64,000 bases of DNA from Bin87 sp965261195 (GTDB lineage Bacteria; Chloroflexota; Dehalococcoidia; Lucifugimonadales; UBA3495): positions 2,852,001 to 2,916,000 of the forward strand of contig OZ253455.1 of NCBI GenBank assembly GCA_965261195.1, in the 5' to 3' direction. Position numbers and translations under genes: made by a program. Positions 16,610-24,744 of the stretch are shown here, piece by piece. The number at the start of each line of letters is the position of its first letter. Position 1 is the first letter of the stretch. The notes below the pieces were generated by a model. The model was not told where the DNA came from and searched no databases. It saw only the letters and a program-made list of their open reading frames with translations.

Positions 16610-17092
16610 TCACATTCCCAACGCTTCTCTAATCTCCCGCAGTTGGCCCAGGTGTTCTCCCCAGTGGCGCTCCAGCCCGTCGATGATGGACTGGGCGGTG
16701 CGAATCTCGTCGATGCCGCGGTGCGGCAGGTGGGCGAAGGTGGTGCGCTCGGTGAAGTCGGCGTCGCTGGCGCTGGCGATGGCGTCCTCGGCGGTTTGCA
16801 GGATGGACAGGGGGCCGGCCAGCGCTTCATCCGGGTCGGCGGCCAGGCGTTCCGGCGTTATGTTGCTGAGGTCGGGCAAAATGGTAATTTCCGCGCTGGT
16901 GCCGTCCAGCACGCCGGCGATGATGCTGCCAATGCCACCCTCGGGCGTGTCCACCAGGTGGTACAGCACCTCGCGGGCGCACCAGCCGTCGCCGTCCTTC
17001 CAGTCCAGGCAGTAGTCCATGCCGTCCAGCAGGCCGGCCAGCTCAGCGCGGATGCGGCGGACGGTGGTCAGGTTGTCGTCGCGGGTTGCCAT
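16610..17092 (-). CDS. DinB-like four-helix protein
   Basis: 160 aa. It has the DinB/YfiT-type layout: an N-terminal helix (RIRAELAGLLDGM), WCAREVLYHLVDT, then ERHWGEHLGQLREIREAL near the C-terminus, giving the three spaced histidines that usually bind a metal. Superfamily members include thiol-dependent S-transferases. No specific substrate can be named. Upstream member of a pair with the DUF6544-like gene. Confidence 0.75.
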   Translation of the reverse strand: MATRDDNLTTVRRIRAELAGLLDGMDYCLDWKDGDGWCAREVLYHLVDTPEGGIGSIIAGVLDGTSAEITILPDLSNITPERLAADPDEALAGPLSILQTAEDAIASASDADFTERTTFAHLPHRGIDEIRTAQSIIDGLERHWGEHLGQLREIREALGM

Positions 17093-17167
17093 AGTTCCTC
17101 CGGGTTCGGGAATTCACATTGATAGACAGGATACACAGGATTGTTGCCCGTCCGTTAGCGAGGCGTC

Positions 17168-17277
17168 TGCCCCCTCGCCCCTTGCGGGAGAGGGTTGGGG
17201 TGAGGGGGAACTTGTGCATCCCAATGGATTTCACCCTCACCCTAGCCCTCTCCCATCAAGGGAGAGGGGACTTGTCG
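17168..17277. repeat. CCCTCTCCC-type palindromic repeat pair
   Basis: CCCCTCGCCCCTTGCGGGAG and CCCTAGCCCTCTCCCATCAA with flanking GAGAGGG units form facing imperfect palindromes. Related units occur at 23690-23745 and 59383-59405. The right end overlaps the 3' end of the 17237-17935 gene and supplies its last codons (SPLSLDGRG). Confidence 0.65.
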
Positions 17278-17935
17278 GTGATTTTAGCCAGCCGGCCAGC
17301 AGCCAGATTCCGCTGATGATGAGCCAGAGCAGGAAGGCAATGCCGGAGCTACGATGCACCACGGTGGCGGCGTCGATCCAGATGAAGAGCATGGCTGCGC
17401 CGATAATCAGGCCGGCAACGGCGGCGATTTTGAGCCAGCCGCCGATACGCCACAGAGCGGGTCCGAGGGCAATCAGGCCGACGCCGGCCAGGGTGAACCC
17501 CAGCGTGCCGGTGAACCAGCGGGCGTTGGCCCAGGGTCGCAACGATTCTTCCCAACCTGCGCGAATCAGAACTGTCACCGGGCCCACATCGGGCACCGCC
17601 ACCGCCAGTACGACGGCGCACAGTCCCGATATCGCCGTGGTCAACCCGGATGCGGCCAACGCGATGGCTGCGATACAAACTGCCGCCGGATGGTGGTCGT
17701 GGAGAGACCGCCACAGGAACCACGCCGCGCCCAGCAGCGCCAGTCCGGAAACCAATCGCGCCACACCGCCAATCAGGTACGGAGCGTTGTTAATCGCGAT
17801 GGCCCACAGGGACTCCGACAGCGTGGGCTGGTCGGCGTCGGCCAGCAGGCGGGCCGGCACCGAGATGGCCGTGGCCAGTGCGGTCAGCAGCAGCAGTCCG
17901 GCGGCGCGGGTTTCAATCGTAAAGTGATCAAGCAT
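17237..17935 (-). CDS. Multi-pass membrane protein of unknown function
   Basis: 232 aa with about six hydrophobic segments: AAGLLLLTALATAISVPA, YLIGGVARLVSGLALLGAA, VCIAAIALAASGLTTAISGL, TLGFTLAGVGLIALG, IAAVAGLIIGAAMLFIWI and FLLWLIISGIWLLAGW. It resembles DUF4386-type proteins, but I am not sure of that. The final codons are encoded by an intergenic-type repeat, so the native C-terminus may have been replaced when the repeat arrived. Confidence 0.6.
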   Translation of the reverse strand: MLDHFTIETRAAGLLLLTALATAISVPARLLADADQPTLSESLWAIAINNAPYLIGGVARLVSGLALLGAAWFLWRSLHDHHPAAVCIAAIALAASGLTTAISGLCAVVLAVAVPDVGPVTVLIRAGWEESLRPWANARWFTGTLGFTLAGVGLIALGPALWRIGGWLKIAAVAGLIIGAAMLFIWIDAATVVHRSSGIAFLLWLIISGIWLLAGWLKSPTSPLSLDGRGLG

Positions 17936-18074
17936 AGTGCAGTCAAGCCGGGGTGGTCAGGGGTAGCAGGCAGGTGATGATGCTATGGATGATAGTGCTA
18001 CGGCATCGGAGAAATCGGCGGCGTTTGTTTTTGACTATTACCGGCATCCGTTGTACCCAGCTAGCGGTTGCCCC

Positions 18075-18557
18075 TCAGAAACTGAAAACTTTCTTGAGAC
18101 AATCGACCGGCGCTTGGATGCAATCGAATTGCCATACCAGCAGAGTCGTTACAAACAACGCGCCGTAGAAGGGCCAAATTGCCTTTGACCACAGGCTTAC
18201 AATGAGTTGCTCATTAACCCGGCTGCTGGGGCTTACCGCGTATAGGTCACATAAAGGTACCGTGCCAGTAATATGGAGTTTACAGACAAAAGCGTTGTAC
18301 GAATGGCGGAAATCTCGTTCTAGCGCCAAGTAGTTGGCATCGAGGAACAGGAATAGGAACGTCGGTATAAACGCCAGCCAAGCATAGCTGAGCGTTCCAT
18401 TTACGCCTACTGCCACCAGAATCCCGGTCACCAGCACGACACATTGTATCTTGCAAGATGAGCTGTTGCTACCCATCCGCCGTATGATGTCCTGCAGTAT
18501 GGACAAATGCGCTGTTACAGCCTGGGAATCCGGGCCGTATTGCGATTGCTTTTTCAT
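18075..18557 (-). CDS. Membrane protein partner of the TIR-like gene
   Basis: 160 aa. An N-terminal helix (QAVTAHLSILQDIIRRMGSN) precedes a pair of transmembrane helices (IQCVVLVTGILVAVGVNGTL and WLAFIPTFLFLFLDA). Next come a conserved-looking LDANYLALERDFRHSYNAF segment and a C-terminal hydrophobic helix (WPFYGALFVTTLLVWQF). Membrane proteins of this kind are found beside TIR-like genes and are plausible membrane effectors. The gene overlaps the 3' end of the TIR-like gene by 89 bp, implying tight coupling. Confidence 0.65.
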   Translation of the reverse strand: MKKQSQYGPDSQAVTAHLSILQDIIRRMGSNSSSCKIQCVVLVTGILVAVGVNGTLSYAWLAFIPTFLFLFLDANYLALERDFRHSYNAFVCKLHITGTVPLCDLYAVSPSSRVNEQLIVSLWSKAIWPFYGALFVTTLLVWQFDCIQAPVDCLKKVFSF

Positions 18558-19113
18558 TTCGTTTCGGGTGCTTATTGCGAATCTGTATCGCTTCTTTGAC
18601 CCAGTTCTCGATACTGTGAACTATTATGTTGTACACATATTGGTCATCACTATATGCTGGATCGTAGGATTTCACGACACTGGATAAGGGTAGGCCGTCA
18701 GTTGCGAATCTAACGGTATCGAATGGATTTTCTCCCCTAATTGATTGCTTGCCAAATTGGTCTTTGAGGTTGTGTATGTAGATTCCAAGCAACCCCTTGC
18801 CATCGTTCCAGGATTTTTCTATCTCATGGTGTATCCACTCGCGGTTGGCGGTTTCCTTTCCAATCAAAACGACCGTGCATGATGTTGTGCTCATTTGGCT
18901 GTCAACCCATTGCGCTATGGCAGCAGCATCACCCACTTTTATGCTCTCCCAATCATTACAGATTAAGGGTAGCTCGCCAGAATCGCGAATCTGCGCAATG
19001 CGACAAGCATCGCCTGCATAGTGAAAGCTGAAAAAAACCCGCCGTTCTGCCGCTAACAAGGTAGCCTCCCGTTCAACCGCTGGCTCATTCCTGATACTAG
19101 CGTAGCACGTCAT
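18469..19113 (-). CDS. TIR-like (MTH538/ThsB-type) domain protein
   Basis: About 214 aa from the ATG at 19113, which overlaps the stop of the MFS gene (TAATG). A TTG at 19059 with GGGAGG 5 bases upstream is an attractive alternative. The domain begins RRVFFSFHYAGDACRIAQIR, then WESIKVGDAAAIAQWVDSQM, TSCTVVLIGKETANREWIHH and KGLLGIYIHNLKDQFGK. This is the Rossmann-like layout of TIR-like PF08937 domains, related to Thoeris ThsB. With the membrane protein at 18075-18557 it forms a likely two-gene immune or signalling module; this is inference from family and layout. Confidence 0.72.
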   Translation of the reverse strand: MTCYASIRNEPAVEREATLLAAERRVFFSFHYAGDACRIAQIRDSGELPLICNDWESIKVGDAAAIAQWVDSQMSTTSCTVVLIGKETANREWIHHEIEKSWNDGKGLLGIYIHNLKDQFGKQSIRGENPFDTVRFATDGLPLSSVVKSYDPAYSDDQYVYNIIVHSIENWVKEAIQIRNKHPKRNEKAIAIRPGFPGCNSAFVHTAGHHTADG

Positions 19114-20459
19114 TAAACTGCCGGCGCTGCCACGGCTTGCGGTGCGCGCGGGTTGCCGGGAATCATCAGCGAGGCCAGCAAGCCCACGAAGTAGATGGCG
19201 GCCGATATGAAGAATCCATACTGCCAGCCGAGCCACTCCAGCGGGCCGAAGATAATGAGAGCGGCCACCGCGCCAAACAGCACGTTGTTGCCCCACATCA
19301 GGCCCAGGAAGCTGGACTCCAGCCCGTAGCGCGCGGCGGCATCCGCAGCGGCGGCGGACGTGAGGTTGATGACGGTGAAATGCTGCAGGCCGTACAGCGC
19401 GATACAGATGGTGAGCCAGATGGAATAACCCTGACCGGTCAGGGGAATGGCCAGCGTCAGCGCCGTGGTGAATGCCATCAGGAACACGATGAGCGGCTTG
19501 CGACCCACCCGATCCGACAACGCCCCGATCAGCGGGCCGGTTACGATGGCCGGGCCGACCACCAGCGCCAGGTGTACCGCCGCCACGAACGCGTTGACCC
19601 CCAACGCCTGCGTCATATACAGGGGCACCAGGAACAGCAGCGAACCGTCGGCCATGCCCCGCACCGCCGACACCGCGAAGATGGCCCACATTCCAGTGCC
19701 CTGAAACGCTACCCGGGTGCCCTGCACCTGCGCCCGGACTCGTTGCGCCAGGTTCAGGTTGAGGGGCGGCGCGTTGCCGGCGTGGCGCAGCAGTCCATAG
19801 ATGATAAAGGCGGCCAACAGCATCACGGGCGCGCTGCACCCCAGGATCCAGCGCCAGCCGATGGGTTCCCAACCCAGTTTCCGGCCAACGACAATGCCGT
19901 CAGCGGCCTCCCACTGCAACGCTCCGAGCAGCAATATACCGGCGGCCATTGGGCCCAAAACATCCCCCACCCCGCCGGTGGCGCGGTGCATGGAGATGAA
20001 CAATCCCCGCCGGGTCGGGAACCGCTGGGCCAGCAATCCGAGTGCGGGCGGGTGCCACAGCGCCGCCCCCGATGATGCCAGCGCCAGCGCCATCAGTATC
20101 AGCGCATACGACGGCGACCAGGCCATCAGCAGCAGCCCTACGCCGCTCAGAAAGGCGCTGCCGGACAGCACCCAGGCCACCCGGTGATGGAACAGATCGG
20201 ACAGGAACCCGCCGGATACGCTGGTGATGCCGGCGAAGGCCGAACGCACGGCGACGATTGCCCCGACCTGTAGAGTGGTCAATTCCAGGTCAAGGGCGAT
20301 TTGCGTGGTGAGCAGCGGGATGGTGTTGGAAAACAGATGCTCGAAACCGTGGGCAGTGATGACGGTGGTGGCCATCACACCGCTTTTGGTGCGACGGCCT
20401 GCCACACCCGGCGTTTCCGCACCCGGCGTTGCGGCAGCCGGTTCCGATGCCATACTCAA
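19113..20459 (-). CDS. MFS transporter
   Basis: 448 aa, about 12 transmembrane helices. MFS landmarks: the loop 2-3 motif (GGFLSDLFHHRVAW), a second-half equivalent (GALSDRVGRKPLIVFLMAF) and the central cytoplasmic loop around residues 210-235. It is a close paralogue of the next upstream gene (20478-21884), sharing most of the helix 1-6 sequence. The substrate is unknown; a drug- or metabolite-efflux role is generic for this clade. The stop codon overlaps the start of the TIR-like gene. Confidence 0.85.
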   Translation of the reverse strand: MSMASEPAAATPGAETPGVAGRRTKSGVMATTVITAHGFEHLFSNTIPLLTTQIALDLELTTLQVGAIVAVRSAFAGITSVSGGFLSDLFHHRVAWVLSGSAFLSGVGLLLMAWSPSYALILMALALASSGAALWHPPALGLLAQRFPTRRGLFISMHRATGGVGDVLGPMAAGILLLGALQWEAADGIVVGRKLGWEPIGWRWILGCSAPVMLLAAFIIYGLLRHAGNAPPLNLNLAQRVRAQVQGTRVAFQGTGMWAIFAVSAVRGMADGSLLFLVPLYMTQALGVNAFVAAVHLALVVGPAIVTGPLIGALSDRVGRKPLIVFLMAFTTALTLAIPLTGQGYSIWLTICIALYGLQHFTVINLTSAAAADAAARYGLESSFLGLMWGNNVLFGAVAALIIFGPLEWLGWQYGFFISAAIYFVGLLASLMIPGNPRAPQAVAAPAV

Positions 20460-20477
20460 AGGTTGAACGACCGACCG

Positions 20478-21884
20478 TTACGCGGGGACTGCCACGGCTT
20501 CGGGGGCGCGGGCGATACCGTCCACATCTGAGTCGGGCAGGACGGGGACTGCCACGGCTTCGGGAGCCCGGGGCTTGCCGGGAATCAGCAGCGACACCAG
20601 GAATCCGACGAAGTAGATGCCGGCGGCGATGAAGAACCCATACTGCCAGTCGAGCCACTCCACCGGGCCGAATATCATAAAGGCCGCGATTGCGCCGAAG
20701 AGGGTATTGTTGCCCCACATCAGACCCAGGAAGCTGGATTCCAGCCGGCGGCCGGCGGCGATGTCCGCGGCGGCAGCCTGGGTGAGGTTGTTGACCGAGA
20801 AATTGAGCATTCCGTAGATGGCAACGAACACAGTAATCCAGATGGTGTAACCGCTGCCGCTCACCAGAATGATCGCCAGCGTGAGCACGGTGGTGACTGC
20901 CATGATGAAGACGATCAGCGGACGGCGGCCGATGCGGTCGGACAGCAAGCCGATCAGCGGGCCGAACAAGATACCCGGCAACACCATCAGCATGACGTGG
21001 ACCGCCGCCTGAAACTCGTCGACGTCCAGCTCTCTAATCAGGTACAGCGGCACCAGAAACACCAGAGAGCGGTCGGCCATGCCCCGAACTGCCGACACGG
21101 TGAAGATGGCCCACATTCCGGTGCCGCGAAAGGCTTCTTTCATGCCGGCCCAGTTGGCGCGGAGCCGCACCATCACGTCCACGTTGACGGGACGCTCGCT
21201 GCCGGCGTTGCGCAGCAGGAAGAAAATCGCAACAGTGGCGATGAACATGACCGGAGTGCTGAATCCCAGGATGTAACGCCAGTCGATGGTACCCCACGGC
21301 AGTTCCCAGGAAATCTGGACTGCTCCTGCTCCTGTACCACCGCTCCAGGTGAGCGCGCCGGCGATCAGCGCGCCGGCGGCCAGCGGGCCAATCACGTCTC
21401 CAATGCTGCCCGTTGACCGGTGCATGGAGATGAACAAACCGCGCCGCTCGGGAAAGCGGCGGGCCAGCAGACCCAGCGCCGGCGGGTGCCACAACGCGCT
21501 GCCCATCGAACCCAGCGCCAGGGCGCACAAGATGAGCGCATACGACGGCGCGATGGACATGAGCAAATAGCCCAATCCGATCATGAAGGTACTGATGGAT
21601 AACACCCAAGCCACCCGGTGGTGGAAAAGGTCAACCAAAAATCCGCCGGCAGTGCTGGTGACACCGCCAAAAATGGAACGGATGGCAACCACGGCGCCGA
21701 CGCTCAACGCTCCCAGCTCGAACTCCGTAATGATCGCCAGGATGATGATAGGTATGCTGTGAGCGTACAGGTGCTCGAAGGCATGGGCGCCGACCAGCGT
21801 GGTAGCCATCACCGAGCCCTTGGTGCGGGGTGGCGCGTCCGGGACGCCGGAAGGTGATTGACTGGCGCCTACTGCCTGTGCCAT
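20478..21884 (-). CDS. MFS transporter (paralogue)
   Basis: 468 aa, about 12 transmembrane helices, with GGFLVDLFHHRVAWVLSIST and GLLSDRIGRRPLIVFIMAV as the two MFS signature loops. Tandem paralogue of 19113-20459. The C-terminus carries a tandem peptide duplication, RAPEAVAVPVLPDSDVDGIA then RAPEAVAVPA, from a local DNA repeat. The neighbouring paralogue ends in the related RAPQAVAAPAV. Substrate unknown. Confidence 0.85.
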   Translation of the reverse strand: MAQAVGASQSPSGVPDAPPRTKGSVMATTLVGAHAFEHLYAHSIPIIILAIITEFELGALSVGAVVAIRSIFGGVTSTAGGFLVDLFHHRVAWVLSISTFMIGLGYLLMSIAPSYALILCALALGSMGSALWHPPALGLLARRFPERRGLFISMHRSTGSIGDVIGPLAAGALIAGALTWSGGTGAGAVQISWELPWGTIDWRYILGFSTPVMFIATVAIFFLLRNAGSERPVNVDVMVRLRANWAGMKEAFRGTGMWAIFTVSAVRGMADRSLVFLVPLYLIRELDVDEFQAAVHVMLMVLPGILFGPLIGLLSDRIGRRPLIVFIMAVTTVLTLAIILVSGSGYTIWITVFVAIYGMLNFSVNNLTQAAAADIAAGRRLESSFLGLMWGNNTLFGAIAAFMIFGPVEWLDWQYGFFIAAGIYFVGFLVSLLIPGKPRAPEAVAVPVLPDSDVDGIARAPEAVAVPA

Positions 21885-22266
21885 CGGATACTCTCCTCAA
21901 ATTCGCAGTGGTGGAAGCGCGGCCATCCATCTTTGACAGCACGGCAAACTCTGACAGAACGGCAAGTTTACCGGTGCGGCGCATTATACACGACGGCGGC
22001 AACGGGTTTTTATGTCTCACGCGCACCCGCTTTACCCTGCCATTGCGAGCACAACGTGGCAACCTCGCCTTTAACCTCACGCGTACCTACTTTGTCATTG
22101 CGAGCGCAGCGTGGCAATCTCGTCGTCGTAGCAATGGTCGCCGTAGCAATGATGGTTCGCCGACGTGTGTTCAACCTCAACGAGATTGCCACGTCGCTGC
22201 GCTCCTCGCAATGACAAACTACGCAAGGGTCTGTAGAGGGAGAGCGGGGTTTCGCTGGCCGTTGGG
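21885..22266. other. Intergenic region between MFS genes, mostly repeats
   Basis: 382 bp. A near-exact copy of the palindromic repeat fills 22081-22217, preceded by a second partial arm (CCATTGCGAGCACAACGTGG, near 22040). The rest shows no gene. A promoter for 20478-21884 must lie in the left 130 bp, but no clear hexamers are visible. Confidence 0.6.
22081..22217. repeat. Dispersed palindromic repeat, copy 2
   Basis: Runs from GCGTACCTACTTTGTCATTG to CTCCTCGCAATGACA. Compared with 7266-7420 it shares the ACGTGTG(C/T)TCAACCTCAACG centre and the AGCAATGGTCGCC core with few changes. Both outer arms (CATTGCGAGCGCAGCG and CGCTGCGCTCCTCGCAATG) are complementary. Confidence 0.75.
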
Positions 22267-23754
22267 TTACGGCTGGTCGTGCGCTCCGGCAAGGGTTGGT
22301 TGGCGCGCCATCAGAGCGAACCAGATGGCGGCGGCGGCGGCGGTGGCGGCTCCGCTGCGGAAAACCGCAGCATAAGCGAGCAGGAATGCTTCGCCGGCGT
22401 TGATCCCCTGAACGGCAGTGTAATGGTCGTTGAGGGCGGCAAAAATGGCGCCGACTACGGCGACGCAAAGGACGGTGCCGGAGGCCTGGGCGAGGGACAT
22501 TGCTCCGGAGGCGGTGCCGTAACGCTCGGGCGGGACGCTGCCCAGCATGAGCGCGTAGGCCGCCGACTGGAACCATCCGACGCCCAGGCCGACCACGGCG
22601 ATGGTCGCCGCCGGGTGCCAGATTGCCGACTCGGCGTCGAGGAAGGACATCGACAGCAAGCCGGTGGCGACGCTGGCCAGCCCCAACGCTCCTACGGGTC
22701 GGACTCCCCAGCGGTCGCACAGCCAGCCACCGACCGGCGACGACACGATGTTGCTGCCGGATAGGGCTGCCAGCATCAACCCCAGTGTGACGGGGCCGCG
22801 GCCCAGCGAGTCGGTGATGTAGAAGGGGAAGATGAACCAGATGACGAACTGGGCGAAGTGTCCCAGGAACATGGCGACGGTGGCGGTCCGGAAGCCCCGC
22901 AGCCTGACCAGCGCCCCCGGCAGCACCGGCGATTCAACCCGGTTTTCCACCCAGACCAGCCCAGCTAGCACGATTGGCGTCAAAACCAACAGCGTGATGA
23001 CGACGGGCGATGTCCACCCGATGGCCTGGCCGAGTCGCAAACCGATAATGAAGCAGAGCAGCAGCGCCAGCACCAATGCCGCGCCCCAGATGTCAAACTT
23101 GCGGCTGGCGGGTTCCGCGGATAACCGGCCCGGCACCGCCAGCAATCCGGTGGCTAACGCCAGCGCCGCCAGGGGGATGCGCCCGGCGTACACCGCCTGC
23201 CATCCGTAGATTTGCACCAGCGGCCCGGCAGCCAGGGTCGAGGCGACCATGCCGAAGGCCAGGCTGGCCGAGGTGAATCCCATCGACAGACCGCGCCGGC
23301 GCTCGGGGAAGATGGCGGCGGCGATGGCCGGCGCCGTGCTGTACAGGCATCCGGTGCCGATGGCTTGCAGCACACGAAAGCCCACCATTATCTCCAGCGT
23401 TGGGGAGAGGGTGAGGCACAGCATGGCGACGATATAGGTTACGGTGCCAAACAGGTAAACCATCCGCAGTCCGAAGCGGTCGGCGAAGGCTCCCGAACCC
23501 AGGGCGAGGCCGGCGCGGGTGGCGATGAACACGACGATGACCCACTGCACGGAGGCCAGGTCGGTGCTGAACGCATCGCGGATGGCGGGCAGGGCGACGT
23601 TGACGGAAAAGTCCAGCGAGGCCAGCGCCATGCCCAGGGCGGCAGCACTCCCTATAATGATGGTGCGCCAGCGGGGGCGGCAACTTTGCTCCCTCTCCCC
23701 TTGCGGGAGAGGGCTGGGGAGAGGGCTGGGGAGAGGGCTGGATACGACGGACAT
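22267..23754 (-). CDS. MFS transporter, DHA2 (EmrB/QacA) type, with repeat-derived N-terminus
   Basis: About 495 aa from the ATG at 23754; 14 predicted helices. Motifs: ALASLDFSVNVALPAIRDAF (TM1, the LD..VVNVALP-type signature), GAFADRFGLRMVYLFG (loop 2-3) and GGWLCDRWGVRPVGALGL. The first 20 residues, with SPLPSPLPSPLPQGERE, are translated from the CCCTCTCCC-type repeat, so the original start was probably replaced or lies just inside. Drug or metabolite efflux driven by protons is the family role. Confidence 0.82.
   Translation of the reverse strand: MSVVSSPLPSPLPSPLPQGEREQSCRPRWRTIIIGSAAALGMALASLDFSVNVALPAIRDAFSTDLASVQWVIVVFIATRAGLALGSGAFADRFGLRMVYLFGTVTYIVAMLCLTLSPTLEIMVGFRVLQAIGTGCLYSTAPAIAAAIFPERRRGLSMGFTSASLAFGMVASTLAAGPLVQIYGWQAVYAGRIPLAALALATGLLAVPGRLSAEPASRKFDIWGAALVLALLLCFIIGLRLGQAIGWTSPVVITLLVLTPIVLAGLVWVENRVESPVLPGALVRLRGFRTATVAMFLGHFAQFVIWFIFPFYITDSLGRGPVTLGLMLAALSGSNIVSSPVGGWLCDRWGVRPVGALGLASVATGLLSMSFLDAESAIWHPAATIAVVGLGVGWFQSAAYALMLGSVPPERYGTASGAMSLAQASGTVLCVAVVGAIFAALNDHYTAVQGINAGEAFLLAYAAVFRSGAATAAAAAIWFALMARQPTLAGAHDQP
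23690..23745. repeat. CCCTCTCCC/GAGAGGGCTGGG repeat inside the start of an MFS gene
   Basis: Three tandem copies of GAGAGGGCTGGG-like units follow CTCCCTCTCCCCTTGCGG. On the minus strand they encode the Ser-Pro-Leu-Pro repeats of the MFS N-terminus. Same family as 17168-17277 and 59383-59405. Confidence 0.65.
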
Positions 23755-23847
23755 GGGGCCGCATTGTACGGCATATCCCGTCGCGAGTCGGCGGCGCGGT
23801 AATCCGCGCACTGTGCTACCATCGTCTTCACTAACCGGAGGTTTGCC

Positions 23848-24651
23848 ATGACTACGAAACCACGGCCCGCATATCGGTTGTATGATGATGAGGGTAATTA
23901 TTACCCCGACTCGGATGGTGAGCCGTTGCCCGACGGATTTGAGCAGGAGATGCCATACCTGGAAATCAGGTGGGCAGTTCAGAATTATTTCCGCGCCCGC
24001 TCTGATGTGGTAACGAGCGGCAACACGTTCATCTATTACGAAAGGGGTAATCCGCGCCGTTCGATTTCGCCCGACTGCTATGTAGCATTCGGGGTGAGTA
24101 GGGAGGCGGTCGCACGGCACAACTCATACTGGGTATGGGACGTGGGCAAGCCGCCGGACTTTGCGCTGGAAGTCGCATCGCGCAGCACCGGCCGGCGGGA
24201 TACCGGGTACAAACGGACGCTGTACGCCCAGATCGGCATTGGTGAATACTGGCGCTACGATCCTACCCCGGACAGCAAGCACTACGGGGAGAAGCTGGTG
24301 GGGGAGCGGCTGGTGAACGGCGAATACCAGCGGTTCCAGATGGAAACCACGGCGGATGGACGACCCTGGGGCCACAGCCCGACGCTGGGGCTGGATTTGT
24401 GCTGGGCCGAGGGCGTGCTGCACTTTTACGATCCGGCGGCCGGCCAGTACCTGCCCACGAGCCAGGAGCAGGTCGATGCTTTGCGAGCGGCGGAGAATGC
24501 CCGCCAGATAGCCGAGAATGCCCGCCAAGTCGCCGAGAATGCCCGCCAGGTCGCCGAGAATGCCCGCCAGCAGGAAGCCGCTGCCCGCCAGGCCGCCGAA
24601 GCCGAAGCGGCGGAACTTCGGGAGCAACTGCGCCGGCTACGTGGATGGTAG
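23848..24651 (+). CDS. Uma2 family (PD-(D/E)XK nuclease-like) protein with heptad tail
   Basis: 267 aa; start ATG 23848 with GGAGG upstream. Uma2 fold residues: FIYYERGNPRRSISPDCYVA (catalytic-type Asp), then PDFALEVASRST (Glu), and KRTLYAQIGIGEYWRYDP (Lys/Gln region). A C-terminal coil is built from four ENARQ(I/V)A heptads followed by EAAARQAAEAEAAELREQLR. Uma2 proteins are putative endonucleases expanded in cyanobacteria and Chloroflexota; biological role unknown. Close paralogue at 28849-29571. Confidence 0.82.
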   Translation: MTTKPRPAYRLYDDEGNYYPDSDGEPLPDGFEQEMPYLEIRWAVQNYFRARSDVVTSGNTFIYYERGNPRRSISPDCYVAFGVSREAVARHNSYWVWDVGKPPDFALEVASRSTGRRDTGYKRTLYAQIGIGEYWRYDPTPDSKHYGEKLVGERLVNGEYQRFQMETTADGRPWGHSPTLGLDLCWAEGVLHFYDPAAGQYLPTSQEQVDALRAAENARQIAENARQVAENARQVAENARQQEAAARQAAEAEAAELREQLRRLRGW

Positions 24652-24744
24652 AGAATAGCCCAGCGCATCCTTTACGCTGGGATGCTTGGGTGCGGCGATT
24701 AGTACATCGTGCTGCTACGCCTCCGTCGCAAGGGAGGATTCGCT

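Noticed and set aside
17985..18188. 67-aa plus-strand ORF in the gap upstream of the TIR/membrane pair
   Set aside because: No ribosome binding site; most of it is antisense to the end of the membrane-protein gene.
24480..24600. Tandem repeats as a CRISPR array
   Set aside because: The 21-bp units are contiguous heptad codons inside Uma2 with no spacers; no CRISPR array or cas gene was found in the window.
24399..24744. N-terminal extension of the lipoprotein ORF into the Uma2 gene
   Set aside because: It is the wrong-frame translation of the Uma2 heptad tail; the real start has AGGGAGG at 24731.
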